From assembly GCA_963738345.1 (NCBI GenBank), contig CAVTWI010000002.1, positions 7,130,001-7,194,000 of the forward strand: DNA of 64,000 bases, written 5' to 3'. This document shows positions 1-9,211 of the stretch, piece by piece (the first letter of the stretch is position 1; each line of letters opens with the position of its first letter). The position numbers and the translations under genes were made by a program. The notes beneath the pieces are model-generated. The model worked only from the letters and a program-made list of their open reading frames with translations, made no database searches and was not told where the DNA came from. The stretch is from Bog-159 sp963738345. GTDB taxonomy: Bacteria; Acidobacteriota; Terriglobia; Bryobacterales; Bryobacteraceae.

Positions 1-1
1 C

Positions 2-574
2 GGCGCTCCTGTCAAGGACAACAAGGTGTTGGGCGGTGTAGTGAATGGCTGGCAACTCTCCGGTATCACGCAGGTGGAGAGCGGCGCCAATCTCACCGGG
101 TTAAGCGCTAACAGCGATTTCAACTTCGCCCTTTCGGGAACAATTCCTGGGACGGCCTACAACATCAGCAACGAGTCGCTCCTGGGAACCAATGCCATCC
201 AGTTGCACCCCATCATCACTTGCAACCCAACGGCTAACCTGGCGCCGCACCAGTACATCAACATGAGCTGTTTCAGCGAGCCAACGCAGATCGGACAAAA
301 TGGAATGGCGACGCTGCCGGCTTATTACGGGCCGTGGTTCTTTAATTCCGATCTGGGATTATTCAAGAATTTCCAGATCAGCGAATCGAAGAAACTCCAG
401 TTCCGCGTAGATGGTTACAACTTCCTGAACCATCCTTTGTGGTCCTTCTATAACACGGAGAACCTCTCGCTCAGCTACAACTCGTCCTACGCCGTGAACA
501 GCCCGCTGTTCGGTTTGACGACGGATAAGCAGGGACGCCGCATCGTACAACTCGCGCTCAAGTTTTACTTCTGA
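2..574 (+). CDS. TonB-dependent receptor, C-terminal end (partial)
   Basis: An open frame enters from the left edge and runs to TGA at 572-574. A GTG at 26 lies inside the frame and is not the true start. The residues resemble the last barrel strands of the large Oar-like, carboxypeptidase-regulatory-domain TonB receptors common in Acidobacteria: a DLGLFKNF strand, then FRVDGYNFLNHPLWS, and an aromatic C-terminus LALKFYF typical of outer-membrane beta-barrels (what is seen). The role, uptake or binding of large substrates at the outer membrane, is known only for the family; the plug domain and ligand determinants lie outside the window. A strong hairpin terminator follows. Confidence 0.75.
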   Translation, partial: GAPVKDNKVLGGVVNGWQLSGITQVESGANLTGLSANSDFNFALSGTIPGTAYNISNESLLGTNAIQLHPIITCNPTANLAPHQYINMSCFSEPTQIGQNGMATLPAYYGPWFFNSDLGLFKNFQISESKKLQFRVDGYNFLNHPLWSFYNTENLSLSYNSSYAVNSPLFGLTTDKQGRRIVQLALKFYF

Positions 575-602
575 TCGCGACCGCAAAGAGTCGAAAATCG
601 GT

Positions 603-634
603 AAAGAGCGTCCCCTCACGGGGGCGCTCTTTTC
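603..634 (+). terminator. Rho-independent terminator
   Basis: A 13-bp stem (left arm 603-615, loop TCAC, right arm 620-632) contains one G-U pair and ends in a T-rich tail (TTTTCGTTT). It lies 29 bp after the receptor stop codon and before the nucleoside operon, so it should separate the two transcription units. Confidence 0.85.
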
Positions 635-691
635 GTTTAAGACCTGTCCTTTACTTTGTATTCCTCAAAATGGTACGCTAAGTGCTTCATA

Positions 692-1996
692 ATGCGCACA
701 GTTGACTTGATTCAGAGAAAGCGCGACGGTGGCGAACTGTCCCCAGAAGAGATTTCCTTCCTCGTGGATGGATACACGCGCGGAGAAATACCCGACTATC
801 AGATGTCGGCATTTCTCATGGCTGTTTTTTTCTCCAATATGACAGACCGGGAAGTTAGCCGGTTGACCGAGTCCATGATGCAATCGGGCGAGACGCTCGA
901 TCTCTCGGGGATTCCGGGCGTAAAGGTTGACAAGCACTCCACCGGAGGAGTCGGCGATAAGACCACGCTGATCGTAGCGCCGCTCGCGGCGGCCGCGGGC
1001 GTGATTGTACCGACGATGGGCGGGCGCGGCCTCGGCCATACGGGCGGTACCGTCGATAAGCTCGAATCCATCCCGGGTATGCGGACGAACCTGAGCGTGG
1101 AAGAGTTGAAACAACAACTCGCCACGGTAGGCCTTTGTTTCCTCAGCCAGACCACGGAACTGGCTCCCGCGGACGGCCGCCTCTACTCGCTGCGCGATGT
1201 TACCGCCACTGTGGAATCGATTCCGCTGATTGCATCGTCCATCATGTCGAAGAAACTTGCCGAGGGCGTGGATGCCTTGGTGCTCGACGTAAAGGTGGGC
1301 ACGGGTGCGTTCATGAAGAAGCAGGTGGATGCCCGGCGCCTGGCGCAAATGATGGTGGGCATCGGACGGCGCATGGATAAGCGTGTGCAAGCGCTGATCA
1401 CCGATATGAATCAGCCGTTGGGTTATGCAGTTGGTAATGCGCTCGAAGTGATGGAAGCGTCGCAGACTTTGCAGAACGCCGGTCCCGCCGATCTCACGCG
1501 GCTGTGCATCGAGCTAGCCGCGCGCATGATTTTCGTGGCCAAGGCATCGCCCTCGCTCGAAGAGGCGCGCCGCCTGGCGGAGAAGTTGTTAGTGGACGGT
1601 TCCGGATACCGGAAGTTGAAGCAGGCGGTGGAAGCGCAGGGTGGCAACGCGCAAGCGCTCGACAAGTTCGAGTTACTGCCGAACGCTACCGGCATGCGCG
1701 AAGTGGTTTCGCCGCGCGGCGGATATGTAAGCGTCATCAACGCGCAGGATATCGGTCTCGCTTCTAACATGATCGGCGCGGGCCGCGACCGCAAGGAAGA
1801 CACAGTCGATCCGGCGGTAGGTGTAATTCTGGAAGTAAAGGTCGGTGAGAAGGTGGAAGCCGGGTCGGTACTCTGCCGGCTCTACTACACCAAGGAAGAT
1901 CGCGTAGAAGACGCCGCGGAGATGGTCGAAGACGCTTTCCGCATTTCGGCGCAACGGCCCGACGACCGCGAACTGATTTTGGAAGTCGTGAGTTAA
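692..1996 (+). CDS. deoA: Pyrimidine-nucleoside / thymidine phosphorylase
   Basis: Phosphorolysis of thymidine, deoxyuridine or uridine to base plus (deoxy)ribose-1-phosphate in the cytoplasm. At 434 aa it matches the usual length of about 430-440. The N-terminus MRTVDLIQRKRDGGELS is the family start, so ATG 692 is preferred over an in-frame ATG at 656. The glycosyltransferase family 3 signature KHSTGGVGDK lies near residue 80, with a glycine-rich GGRGLGHTGGT stretch after it and a C-terminal alpha/beta PYNP domain. It is the first gene of a nucleoside salvage operon; the next gene starts 11 bp downstream. The sequence does not tell deoA (thymidine) from pdp (broad) specificity. Confidence 0.93.
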   Translation: MRTVDLIQRKRDGGELSPEEISFLVDGYTRGEIPDYQMSAFLMAVFFSNMTDREVSRLTESMMQSGETLDLSGIPGVKVDKHSTGGVGDKTTLIVAPLAAAAGVIVPTMGGRGLGHTGGTVDKLESIPGMRTNLSVEELKQQLATVGLCFLSQTTELAPADGRLYSLRDVTATVESIPLIASSIMSKKLAEGVDALVLDVKVGTGAFMKKQVDARRLAQMMVGIGRRMDKRVQALITDMNQPLGYAVGNALEVMEASQTLQNAGPADLTRLCIELAARMIFVAKASPSLEEARRLAEKLLVDGSGYRKLKQAVEAQGGNAQALDKFELLPNATGMREVVSPRGGYVSVINAQDIGLASNMIGAGRDRKEDTVDPAVGVILEVKVGEKVEAGSVLCRLYYTKEDRVEDAAEMVEDAFRISAQRPDDRELILEVVS

Positions 1997-2007
1997 GAGT
2001 CCACTAG

Positions 2008-3231
2008 ATGCAGCGGTTCACCGGGCTGCTCGGTCTGATCGCGATCCTGTCGATAGCGTGGCTGTTCTCCGCCCATAAGCGCGCCATTAAACTGCGCCTG
2101 ATTTTTTGGGGCGTGGGTCTGCAATTCGCCTTCGCCGTGCTGGTGCTGAAGACCGGATTCGGAAGGATTTTCCAAACCATCGGCGCCGGCGTCAACGCGA
2201 TGCTCAACTACGCCGAAGCCGGCAGCAACTTCGTCTTCGGTCCTCTAGGAATCAAATCCGGACCTTTCGGTGTGGTCTTCGCCTTCCAAGTATTGCCCAT
2301 CGTTATCTTCATCGCTTCGTTTTTCGCCATTCTCTACTACCTCGGCGTCATGCAATGGATCGTGAAAGGCATGGCCATCGCGATGCAGAAGATCATGGGC
2401 GCGAGCGGGGCTGAGTCGCTGAATGTGGCGGCCAGCATCTTCATGGGGCAGACCGAAGCTCCACTGACGATTAAGCCGTTCATCGCGGGCATGACGCAGT
2501 CGGAACTATTCACTATCATGACCAGCGGCATGGCACACGTATCCGGCGCGGTGATGGCGGCTTATGTGAAGATTGCCGGGGTTAGCATTGAGCATTTACT
2601 GACGGCGGTGATTATGACCGCGCCAGCCACTATCATGCTGGCTAAGATCTTCTATCCCGAAGTCGAGAAACCGGCGACGGCCGGACGCGTGGAAGTGCGG
2701 ATCGAAAAGACCGCGGTGAACGTGATTGACGCAGCGGCGCAGGGCGCGGGCGACGGCTTGCACCTGGCGCTAAATATCGGCGCCATGCTGATCGCATTTC
2801 TGGCGCTGATCGCCATGTTGAACGGCATACTCGGCTGGGTACACTCATTGCCCCTGATGGGCTGGCTGCCCGGCAGCATGCAACAAATCTTCGCTGTACT
2901 GTTCGCGCCGCTGGCGTGGCTGATGGGCGTGTCGTGGAAAGACGCTCCCACCGTCGGCAATCTGCTGGGCACACGGCTGGTGTTGAACGAATTCGTGGCG
3001 TTCCTGCAGTTAGGCCCGCTGAAAGGTCAACTCGATCCACGGTCGTTCACCATAGCCACTTATGCGCTCTGCGGATTCGCGAATTTCAGCTCGATCGCGA
3101 TACAGATCGGCGGCATCGGTGCGCTGGCGCCCAATCGCAAATCGGACCTGGCGCGACTGGGTTTGAAAGCGGTGGCGGCCGGTAGCATGGCTAATTTTAT
3201 GTCTGCATGTATCGCGGGGATGTTGCTGTGA
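2008..3231 (+). CDS. nupC: Concentrative nucleoside transporter (CNT/NupC family)
   Basis: Inner-membrane cation-coupled importer of nucleosides. The 407-aa protein has many hydrophobic segments and CNT landmarks: an N-terminal core, a GQTEAPLTIKPFI segment near residue 146 that contributes to the nucleoside site, a SGAVMAAYVKIAG segment, and near the end NEFVAFLQL followed by FANFSSIAIQIGGIGALAP. The length fits bacterial CNTs (about 400 aa). It lies between two nucleoside phosphorylases and its stop codon overlaps the GTG start of the next gene, so uptake and phosphorolysis are probably translated together. Confidence 0.92.
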   Translation: MQRFTGLLGLIAILSIAWLFSAHKRAIKLRLIFWGVGLQFAFAVLVLKTGFGRIFQTIGAGVNAMLNYAEAGSNFVFGPLGIKSGPFGVVFAFQVLPIVIFIASFFAILYYLGVMQWIVKGMAIAMQKIMGASGAESLNVAASIFMGQTEAPLTIKPFIAGMTQSELFTIMTSGMAHVSGAVMAAYVKIAGVSIEHLLTAVIMTAPATIMLAKIFYPEVEKPATAGRVEVRIEKTAVNVIDAAAQGAGDGLHLALNIGAMLIAFLALIAMLNGILGWVHSLPLMGWLPGSMQQIFAVLFAPLAWLMGVSWKDAPTVGNLLGTRLVLNEFVAFLQLGPLKGQLDPRSFTIATYALCGFANFSSIAIQIGGIGALAPNRKSDLARLGLKAVAAGSMANFMSACIAGMLL

Positions 3232-4037
3232 TTGCGGAAGCCCTCGCGTTCATAAAAACGCGCACAACCTTGTGCCCGCGCGTCGCCGTGGTGCTGGGTA
3301 GCGGATTGGGCGGCTTTGCCGATACGCTAGCGGATCGCACGGAAATCCCCTACGGCGAGATACCCGGTTGGCCCTGTTCCACCGCGATCGGGCATGCGGG
3401 CAAACTGGTATTCGGCAAAGTAGGCGGGGTAGACGTGGCGGCCATGGCAGGCCGCGTACATCTGTACGAAGGCTATTCGCCGGCGCAAGTCACATTCGGG
3501 GTCCGGGTGCTGGGCGCGATAGGCGTGCGGTCCATCATATTCACCAATGCCGCGGGAGGCATTAATCTGGATTTGGAGCGCGGTGGGCTGGTGATGATTT
3601 CCGATCACATCAATCTGCAAGGATCGAATCCGCTGGTCGGTCCGAATGATGCGGCGGTGGGTCCGCGGTTTCCGGATATGACGGAAGCTTATTCGCGCGA
3701 TCTGCGCACGCTAGGGCACGAGGTGGGCAGCGAAATCGGCGTGCGATTGGCGGAGGGCGTATACGCCGCGGTGCTGGGGCCGAGCTACGAGACTCCCGCC
3801 GAGATCCGCTACCTGCGGGCCATCGGCGCCGACCTGGTAGGGATGTCGACGGTCCCCGAAGTGATCGTGGCCAACCACATGGGCCTGCGCGTGTTAGGTA
3901 TCTCGTGCGTGACTAACATGGCGGCGGGGATCCTGCCGCAGAAAATCGATCACGCCGAGGTTTTGGAGACCGGCGAAATGGTGCGCGGCACACTGGTAAA
4001 GTTCCTCTCCACGCTGCTGCCCAGAATGGGGAGCTAA
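3228..4037 (+). CDS. punA: Purine-nucleoside phosphorylase
   Basis: Phosphorolysis of inosine or guanosine to base plus ribose-1-phosphate. GTG 3228 overlaps the nupC stop (GTGA) and has a purine-rich stretch GCGGGGA upstream; an in-frame ATG at 3207 lies inside nupC and is less likely. Family marks: GSGLGGFAD near residue 23 (phosphate loop), AGRVHLYEGY, TNAAGGIN, and VGMSTVPE before the purine-binding region. The 269-aa length fits the trimeric high-molecular-weight PNP class rather than the hexameric DeoD class. The cdd start codon follows the stop without a gap. Confidence 0.93.
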   Translation: MIAEALAFIKTRTTLCPRVAVVLGSGLGGFADTLADRTEIPYGEIPGWPCSTAIGHAGKLVFGKVGGVDVAAMAGRVHLYEGYSPAQVTFGVRVLGAIGVRSIIFTNAAGGINLDLERGGLVMISDHINLQGSNPLVGPNDAAVGPRFPDMTEAYSRDLRTLGHEVGSEIGVRLAEGVYAAVLGPSYETPAEIRYLRAIGADLVGMSTVPEVIVANHMGLRVLGISCVTNMAAGILPQKIDHAEVLETGEMVRGTLVKFLSTLLPRMGS

Positions 4038-4421
4038 GTGGACGCGCTAATAGAAGCGGCACTGGCCGCGAGGCTGAATGCACACGCGCCGTTCTCCCAT
4101 TTCCTGGTGGGCGCGGCGCTCGAAGATGCGGCGGGCCGCATCCATACCGGCTGCAACGTCGAAAATGCCACTTACGGTTTGACCTTGTGCGCCGAACGCG
4201 TCGCTGTTTTCAAGGCCGTTTCCGAGGGGGCGCGCCAGTTCCGCCGGGTGGCGGTTGCGGCCGATACGGATACGCTGACTCCGCCGTGCGGCGCGTGCCG
4301 GCAGATCCTGTGGGAGTTCTGCGGCGACGTGGAACTGGTGCTGGCGAACCTGCACGGCAAGACCGAAACTCTTCGTCTGAAAGATCTTTTTCCAAGGCCC
4401 TTCGATGCGTCTTTTTTGTAG
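4038..4421 (+). CDS. cdd: Cytidine deaminase
   Basis: Deaminates cytidine and deoxycytidine to (deoxy)uridine, feeding the pyrimidine phosphorylase upstream. The 127-aa length is that of the short homotetrameric class. Zinc-site residues are visible: Cys51 with the catalytic Glu53 in LTLCAERV, and Cys84 and Cys87 in PCGACRQ; the substrate motif GCNVENA is near residue 37. GTG 4038 directly follows the punA stop. The 3' end overlaps the next gene by 17 bp. Confidence 0.95.
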   Translation: MDALIEAALAARLNAHAPFSHFLVGAALEDAAGRIHTGCNVENATYGLTLCAERVAVFKAVSEGARQFRRVAVAADTDTLTPPCGACRQILWEFCGDVELVLANLHGKTETLRLKDLFPRPFDASFL

Positions 4422-5775
4422 CTTCCTGCTTTTCATTACCGCGCTGACAGCAGAGCGAGCCGATTGGATCTGGACGGGCCGCTATGTGGTCACCATGGAC
4501 ACGCAGCGCCGGGTGATTGAGAACGGCGCCATTGCGATCCGCGGCGAACGCATTCTGGCGGCAGGCACCAGGGCCGAGATTGAGCAACGCTACCAAGCGC
4601 CTCATCACATGGACCGTCCCGATGCTATCCTGGCGCCCGGCCTGATCAGCACGCACACGCACGCCGCGATGTCGCTCTTTCGCGGTATCGCGGACGATCT
4701 GCGCCTGCAGGAGTGGCTGGAGCACTACATCTTTCCGGCGGAAGCGCGCAATGTCACGGCGGAATTCGTGCGCTGGGGTACGCGGCTGGGCTGCCTGGAG
4801 ATGATGCTTTCCGGCACCACGACTTACACCGACATGTATTACTTCGAAGACGTGGTGGCCGAAGCGACCAAGGAAGCGGGTTTACGCGGCGTGCTGGGAG
4901 AAACCATCATTGGTTTTCCCGTGCCCGATGCGAAGACTCCAGCCGATGCGCTGGCGTTCACTGACCGTTTTCTTACCCGCTTCCACGACGATCCGTTGAT
5001 TGTGGCGGCGGTGGCGCCGCACGCGATCTATACCAACTCGGACGAAACCTTGAAAGCCTGCCGCGCGCTGGCGAACCGGCACGGGGCACCGTTGCTGATC
5101 CACCTGTCGGAGACCAAGCACGAGAACGACGAGTGCATGGAAAAGCGCCACGCCACTCCTACGCAGGCCCTCGATGCGCTGGGCGTTTTCGGCGGACGTA
5201 CGGTGGCCGCGCACGCGGTGTGGGTGGACGAGGCCGACATGGCGATACTGAAGGCGCGCGGTGTGGGCATCGCGCACTGCCCGTCGAGCAATATGAAGTT
5301 GGCCAGCGGGGTGGCGCCCGTTACGCGCATGCTGGCGCTCGATCTGCCGGTGGGGCTGGGGCCCGACGGTCCTGCCGGCAGCAACAACGATTTCAATATG
5401 TTCGAAGAGATGGACCTGGCGGCCAAACTGGCCAAGGTGTCGACCGGCGATCCACGAAACTTGCCGGCGGAGGCCGCGGTCGAGATGGCCACCATTCGCG
5501 GCGCGCGCGCGCTGGGTATGGAGAAGGAGATTGGTTCGCTCGAAGCGGGTAAGCGCGCGGACCTGATATCCATTCGCCTGGACCGGCCCAATGCCGTACC
5601 GCTGTACAACGTCTACTCGCAGATGGTTTACGCCCTGAAAGGCAGCGACGTGGAAGATGTCATGGTTAATGGCAAACTGCTGGTGAAGGACGCGCAGTCG
5701 CTGACGCTCAACGCGGCGCAGATCGAAGCGAAGGCGCGCGAGTATCGCCTCCAAGTGCAGAAATCCCTACGGTAA
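4405..5775 (+). CDS. Amidohydrolase, SAH/MTA-deaminase-like, with signal peptide
   Basis: A 456-aa metal-dependent deaminase of the TRZ/ATZ family. Visible metal ligands: HTH in ISTHTHAAMSLFRG (residue ~78), HLSE (~233), HAVW (~272) and the catalytic aspartate in LGPDGPAGSNN (~321). Family members deaminate 5'-methylthioadenosine, S-adenosylhomocysteine or related nucleosides. The N-terminus MRLFCSFLLFITALTA looks like a signal peptide, unusual for this mostly cytosolic family. ATG 4405 overlaps cdd by 17 bp; no other start precedes the conserved WIWTGRYVVTMD region. The position supports a nucleoside substrate; export and exact substrate are inference. Confidence 0.82.
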   Translation: MRLFCSFLLFITALTAERADWIWTGRYVVTMDTQRRVIENGAIAIRGERILAAGTRAEIEQRYQAPHHMDRPDAILAPGLISTHTHAAMSLFRGIADDLRLQEWLEHYIFPAEARNVTAEFVRWGTRLGCLEMMLSGTTTYTDMYYFEDVVAEATKEAGLRGVLGETIIGFPVPDAKTPADALAFTDRFLTRFHDDPLIVAAVAPHAIYTNSDETLKACRALANRHGAPLLIHLSETKHENDECMEKRHATPTQALDALGVFGGRTVAAHAVWVDEADMAILKARGVGIAHCPSSNMKLASGVAPVTRMLALDLPVGLGPDGPAGSNNDFNMFEEMDLAAKLAKVSTGDPRNLPAEAAVEMATIRGARALGMEKEIGSLEAGKRADLISIRLDRPNAVPLYNVYSQMVYALKGSDVEDVMVNGKLLVKDAQSLTLNAAQIEAKAREYRLQVQKSLR

Positions 5776-5788
5776 CGGATCCAAATTT

Positions 5789-6829
5789 ATGTCTCGCATG
5801 CTCGAAGAAATCCGCCAACAGCCTGACGCACTTGAGCGTACGCTGGCTGCAGAATTGCGCCGCATCGAGCGATTCAAGCAGCGTTTGACCAAGCGGCGTC
5901 CGCGGTTGATCGTGCTGGCGGCGCGCGGCACATCGGATAATGCCGCGCAATTTGGCCGCTACCTGCTGGAGATCACCACGGGCATTCCGGTATCGCTGGC
6001 CGCGCCCGCGATCCACACGCTGTACAACGCGCGCATCGATTATCGGGAAGCGCTAGTGGTGGCGATTTCGCAATCGGGCGAATCGACCGACACCAATCTG
6101 GTTTTGTCGCGCGCGCGCGAACAAGGCGCCTTTACGATCGGCATCACCAACGAGGCCTCCAGCTCGCTGGCGAAACTGGCCGAGCACGTTTTCCTGGTGC
6201 GCGCCGGCAAAGAGAAAAGCGTGGCAGCCACCAAGACGTATACCGGCCAGGTGCTGATGTTCTATCTGCTGGCGTATGCGCTGGGCGGGCGCATCCGCCT
6301 GGAAGACTTGCAACGGCTGCCGGAACGCGCCCAATCGGCACTGGACCTGGAGCCGGTGATCGCCGAACTTTCGGGCCGCTACCGCTTCATGGACCATGCG
6401 GTGGTGGTGGGCCGCGGCTTGAACTATGCGACTGCCTTCGAGTTTGCGCTCAAGATGATGGAGACTTGTTACGTGGTGGCGGAGCGGTTCTCGTCCGCCG
6501 ATTTCCTGCACGGGCCCATCGCCATGGTGGATCCGGATTTCCCGGTCTTCGCGTTCGCGCCTTCGGGACCGACCTGGCCGTCGCTGTCCGAGACCATCGA
6601 CAAGCTGAACGAACTGAAAGCCGAGACCGTATTGATTACGGATGCCAGTAACACCGAGGCCGCCGCACGTGGAACGCGGGTGATCCGGTTGCCGCACAAA
6701 CTGCCGGAACTATACTCGCCGATTCCGTACATCATCCCCGCGCAGTTTTTCGCGGCCTGCCTGGCTGCGGAAAAGGGGCTGGATGCGGATAAACCCCGCA
6801 CGATTACCAAGGTTACGCTAACCATGTAG
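5789..6829 (+). CDS. Double SIS-domain protein, GlmS isomerase/deaminase-like
   Basis: 346 aa with two tandem SIS folds, resembling the isomerase half of glucosamine-6-phosphate synthase without its glutaminase domain. The first SIS loop AARGTSDNAAQFGRY (residue ~46) and the phosphosugar loop ISQSGESTDT (~92) are clear; the second domain has VVGRGLNYATAFEFALK (~203) and a FLHGPIAMV motif (~248). Such stand-alone proteins act as aminosugar-phosphate deaminases/isomerases or bind sugar phosphates. It is probably the last gene of the salvage operon, 13 bp after the amidohydrolase. A link to pentose phosphates released by the phosphorylases is possible but unproven. Confidence 0.82.
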   Translation: MSRMLEEIRQQPDALERTLAAELRRIERFKQRLTKRRPRLIVLAARGTSDNAAQFGRYLLEITTGIPVSLAAPAIHTLYNARIDYREALVVAISQSGESTDTNLVLSRAREQGAFTIGITNEASSSLAKLAEHVFLVRAGKEKSVAATKTYTGQVLMFYLLAYALGGRIRLEDLQRLPERAQSALDLEPVIAELSGRYRFMDHAVVVGRGLNYATAFEFALKMMETCYVVAERFSSADFLHGPIAMVDPDFPVFAFAPSGPTWPSLSETIDKLNELKAETVLITDASNTEAAARGTRVIRLPHKLPELYSPIPYIIPAQFFAACLAAEKGLDADKPRTITKVTLTM

Positions 6830-6887
6830 GGGGGGCCGGCATGGCCGCCTGCCCCGCGCTCGCGCTTTAGGCTAAACTGGGCTTATT

Positions 6888-8363
6888 CTGAGTCGATTCG
6901 TTTTACCGGGCATCATCCTGCTGGCTTTGGCTGCCCACGCGGAAACACCCGAACGGGGCCAATTGGACGCGAGCCCATCCCTATTCGCGGTGATGGCCGC
7001 CATCAATGCGGCAGGCTACGATGCCGACGCCGCTTCGCCGAATAACAATCCGCTGCGCAACAAAATCCGCAAAGCATTGGCGGCGAAAGACATTTCCAGC
7101 TTGCGCCAACTCAAGGACTTTTACCGCGAACATAGCAAGAACGATCCGACCGCCGATCTGAGCCAGTACATTTCGTTCGCCCTCTCGGTGGACGGCCCTC
7201 CCGATTTCTCGACTAAAGGGCGAGCCGTCGAAATGCCGCCGGATGCGGCGACTTTGGACGGGCTGTCGAATCTGCTTTCTAAATTCTACGAGGAAGCTAA
7301 CCTTGAAGAATTGTGGAAGCAGTCGCAGCCGGCCTTCGATCAGGCTATTGAACGTTATCACGAGCCGGTTTCGAATGCCGTGCTAGAGGTCAACGGATTC
7401 CTGCGCAATGAAACTTCGGGATCGTCGGCCGGTTATTTCCAGGTAATCGTGGATTTGTTGGGAGCGCCCAACCAGATCCAAACGCGCAACTACGGCAAAA
7501 ACTATTACGTGGTGACCACCCCCTCGGCAGATTTGCGTGTGCGGGACATTCGCCACGCCTACCTGCATTTTCTGCTGGACCCTTACGCCACCCGCCATGA
7601 GGAGACGATCATGCGCTCCCGAGGGTTGTCGGACCATGCCCAACGGGCTCCGGCGCTGGACGAATCCTTCAAAGCGGACTATCCGCTGCTGGTGACGGAA
7701 TGCCTGATTAAGGCGATCGAGGCGCGCATCGATAGGCAGCCCGCCGCGGTGCATCAGGCTATGCTCGAAGGCTACATCCTGACGGCCTATTTCGCAGAGG
7801 AACTGCCGGCGTATTTGAAGCAGCAGCAAGCCATGCGTTTCTTCTATCCGGATATGGTGGCGGGCATCAATCTGAAGCACGAAGACGCGCGGTTGGCGGA
7901 GATCCAGTTTGTATCGCAGGCTCCGGTGCGGCAGGCTAAGGTTGGGGAAGCGCCGCGGCCGCCCGAGCCCAAGGGCGCTTATAAGACGCTGGCTCAGGCC
8001 GAGCAGCTTTACACGGACCGCGATCTGGAAGCGGCCCGCCAAATGTTCCTGAAGACGCTCGAGGAAAGTGGCGATAAGCCTTTGCACGCGCAGGCCTACT
8101 ATGGCTTGGCGCGCATTGCGGCGCGAGAAAAGAATCCGGAACTGGCTGAACAGTTATTTAAGAAGACGCTCGAATCGCAGCCCGAGCCACAGGTGAAAGC
8201 CTGGACGCTGGTATACCTGGCGCGGCTGGCGGACGCCGCCGGGGAACGCGAAGAGGCCGTGCAGCGGTATCGCGAGGCGCTGGCTGTGGAAGGTGCATCG
8301 CCCGCGGCGCACGAAGCGGCGGAGCAGGGCGTTCAGAAGAGTTTTCAAAAGAAGTCAAACTAG
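6888..8363 (+). CDS. Exported TPR-repeat protein (start uncertain)
   Basis: An unrecognised protein with a TPR-rich C-terminal third: AEQLYTDRDLEAARQMFLKTL, then AYYGLARIAAREKNPELAEQLF and VYLARLADAAGEREEAVQRYREAL (about residues 365-475). A hydrophobic segment PGIILLALAAHA ending in AHA-ET is a likely signal peptide and is in frame, but no ATG, GTG or TTG precedes it after the in-frame TAA at 6873; CTG 6888 (or ATT 6885) is the only start keeping it. TTG 6927 is the conventional alternative and would remove the signal. RBS for the next exported TPR gene follows directly, suggesting a two-gene unit. Function unknown. Confidence 0.65.
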   Translation: MSRFVLPGIILLALAAHAETPERGQLDASPSLFAVMAAINAAGYDADAASPNNNPLRNKIRKALAAKDISSLRQLKDFYREHSKNDPTADLSQYISFALSVDGPPDFSTKGRAVEMPPDAATLDGLSNLLSKFYEEANLEELWKQSQPAFDQAIERYHEPVSNAVLEVNGFLRNETSGSSAGYFQVIVDLLGAPNQIQTRNYGKNYYVVTTPSADLRVRDIRHAYLHFLLDPYATRHEETIMRSRGLSDHAQRAPALDESFKADYPLLVTECLIKAIEARIDRQPAAVHQAMLEGYILTAYFAEELPAYLKQQQAMRFFYPDMVAGINLKHEDARLAEIQFVSQAPVRQAKVGEAPRPPEPKGAYKTLAQAEQLYTDRDLEAARQMFLKTLEESGDKPLHAQAYYGLARIAAREKNPELAEQLFKKTLESQPEPQVKAWTLVYLARLADAAGEREEAVQRYREALAVEGASPAAHEAAEQGVQKSFQKKSN

Positions 8364-8373
8364 AGGAGTTTTC

Positions 8374-9207
8374 ATGAGACGAATCATACTGCGCGGCGCC
8401 TTGGCATTGGCCGTCGCCTTGCCGGGTCTTCTGGCCCAACCCAAGCCGAAGTCGCAGGGCGAACTGGAAGCGCTGAAAACTATGTTTAGCGCCGAAACGG
8501 CGGATGCGCGCATCGCGGCGGCCGAGAACGTGCTGACTAAGTACGCGGACTCCGACTTTAAAGCGGTGGCGCTGTATTTCGAGGCGCTCTCTTACGATCA
8601 GAAGAAGGACTACGAGCACACCGTGGTCTTCGGCGAGCGTACGCTGGAAGCCGATCCCAAGTATTATCAGGCCATGTTGCTGCTGGCGGGCGTGATTGCG
8701 CAGCACACCAAGGAATTCGATCTGGACCGCGAGGATAAGCTGGCGCAAGTGGAAAAGTACGCCAAGGGCGCTCTACCCCTAATCACCGACGCGCCTAAGC
8801 CGAATCCCAACATTACCGACGATCAATGGAATGCGGCCAAGAAGGACTTCGCGGCGCAGGCGCATGCCGCGTTGGGCATGGGGGCCATGGTTCGCAAGAA
8901 GTACGACGTGGCCGAGGCCGAATACAAGCAGGCGCTCGAAATACCCGAAAAGCCGGATGCCGCCACCATGGTACGGCTAGGCAAGACCTACAGCGACGAA
9001 GGCAAGTACGACCTAGCCATTGCGGAGTTCGACAAGGTGATGGCCATGCCTGATATCAACGTGCAGGTGAAGCAGGTGGCGCAAGCCGAGCGGGTGCGGA
9101 CGTTCCAGAAGAAGAATCCGCCGAAGCCGGCTGATGCGGCTGCTCCGGCTGCCGGTTCGGCGCCCGCGGTTACGCCCGCGCCGGCCGCTACACCGCAAAA
9201 GCCGTAG
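8374..9207 (+). CDS. Exported tetratricopeptide protein
   Basis: 277 aa. ATG 8374 follows GAGGAG-like RBS at 8363-8369; an in-frame ATG at 8293 lies in the previous gene and is rejected. The N-terminus RRIILRGALALAVALPGLLAQP is a signal peptide. Helical TPR-like repeats follow (KAVALYFEALSYDQKKDYEHTV..., AKKDFAAQAHAALGMGAMVRKK..., TMVRLGKTYSDEGKYDLAIAEFDKV), then a Pro/Ala-rich tail after residue ~245. Probably a periplasmic or surface scaffold. It pairs with the previous TPR gene (11-bp gap) and precedes rnc by 4 bp. No specific function recognised. Confidence 0.78.
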   Translation: MRRIILRGALALAVALPGLLAQPKPKSQGELEALKTMFSAETADARIAAAENVLTKYADSDFKAVALYFEALSYDQKKDYEHTVVFGERTLEADPKYYQAMLLLAGVIAQHTKEFDLDREDKLAQVEKYAKGALPLITDAPKPNPNITDDQWNAAKKDFAAQAHAALGMGAMVRKKYDVAEAEYKQALEIPEKPDAATMVRLGKTYSDEGKYDLAIAEFDKVMAMPDINVQVKQVAQAERVRTFQKKNPPKPADAAAPAAGSAPAVTPAPAATPQKP

Positions 9208-9211
9208 CATT

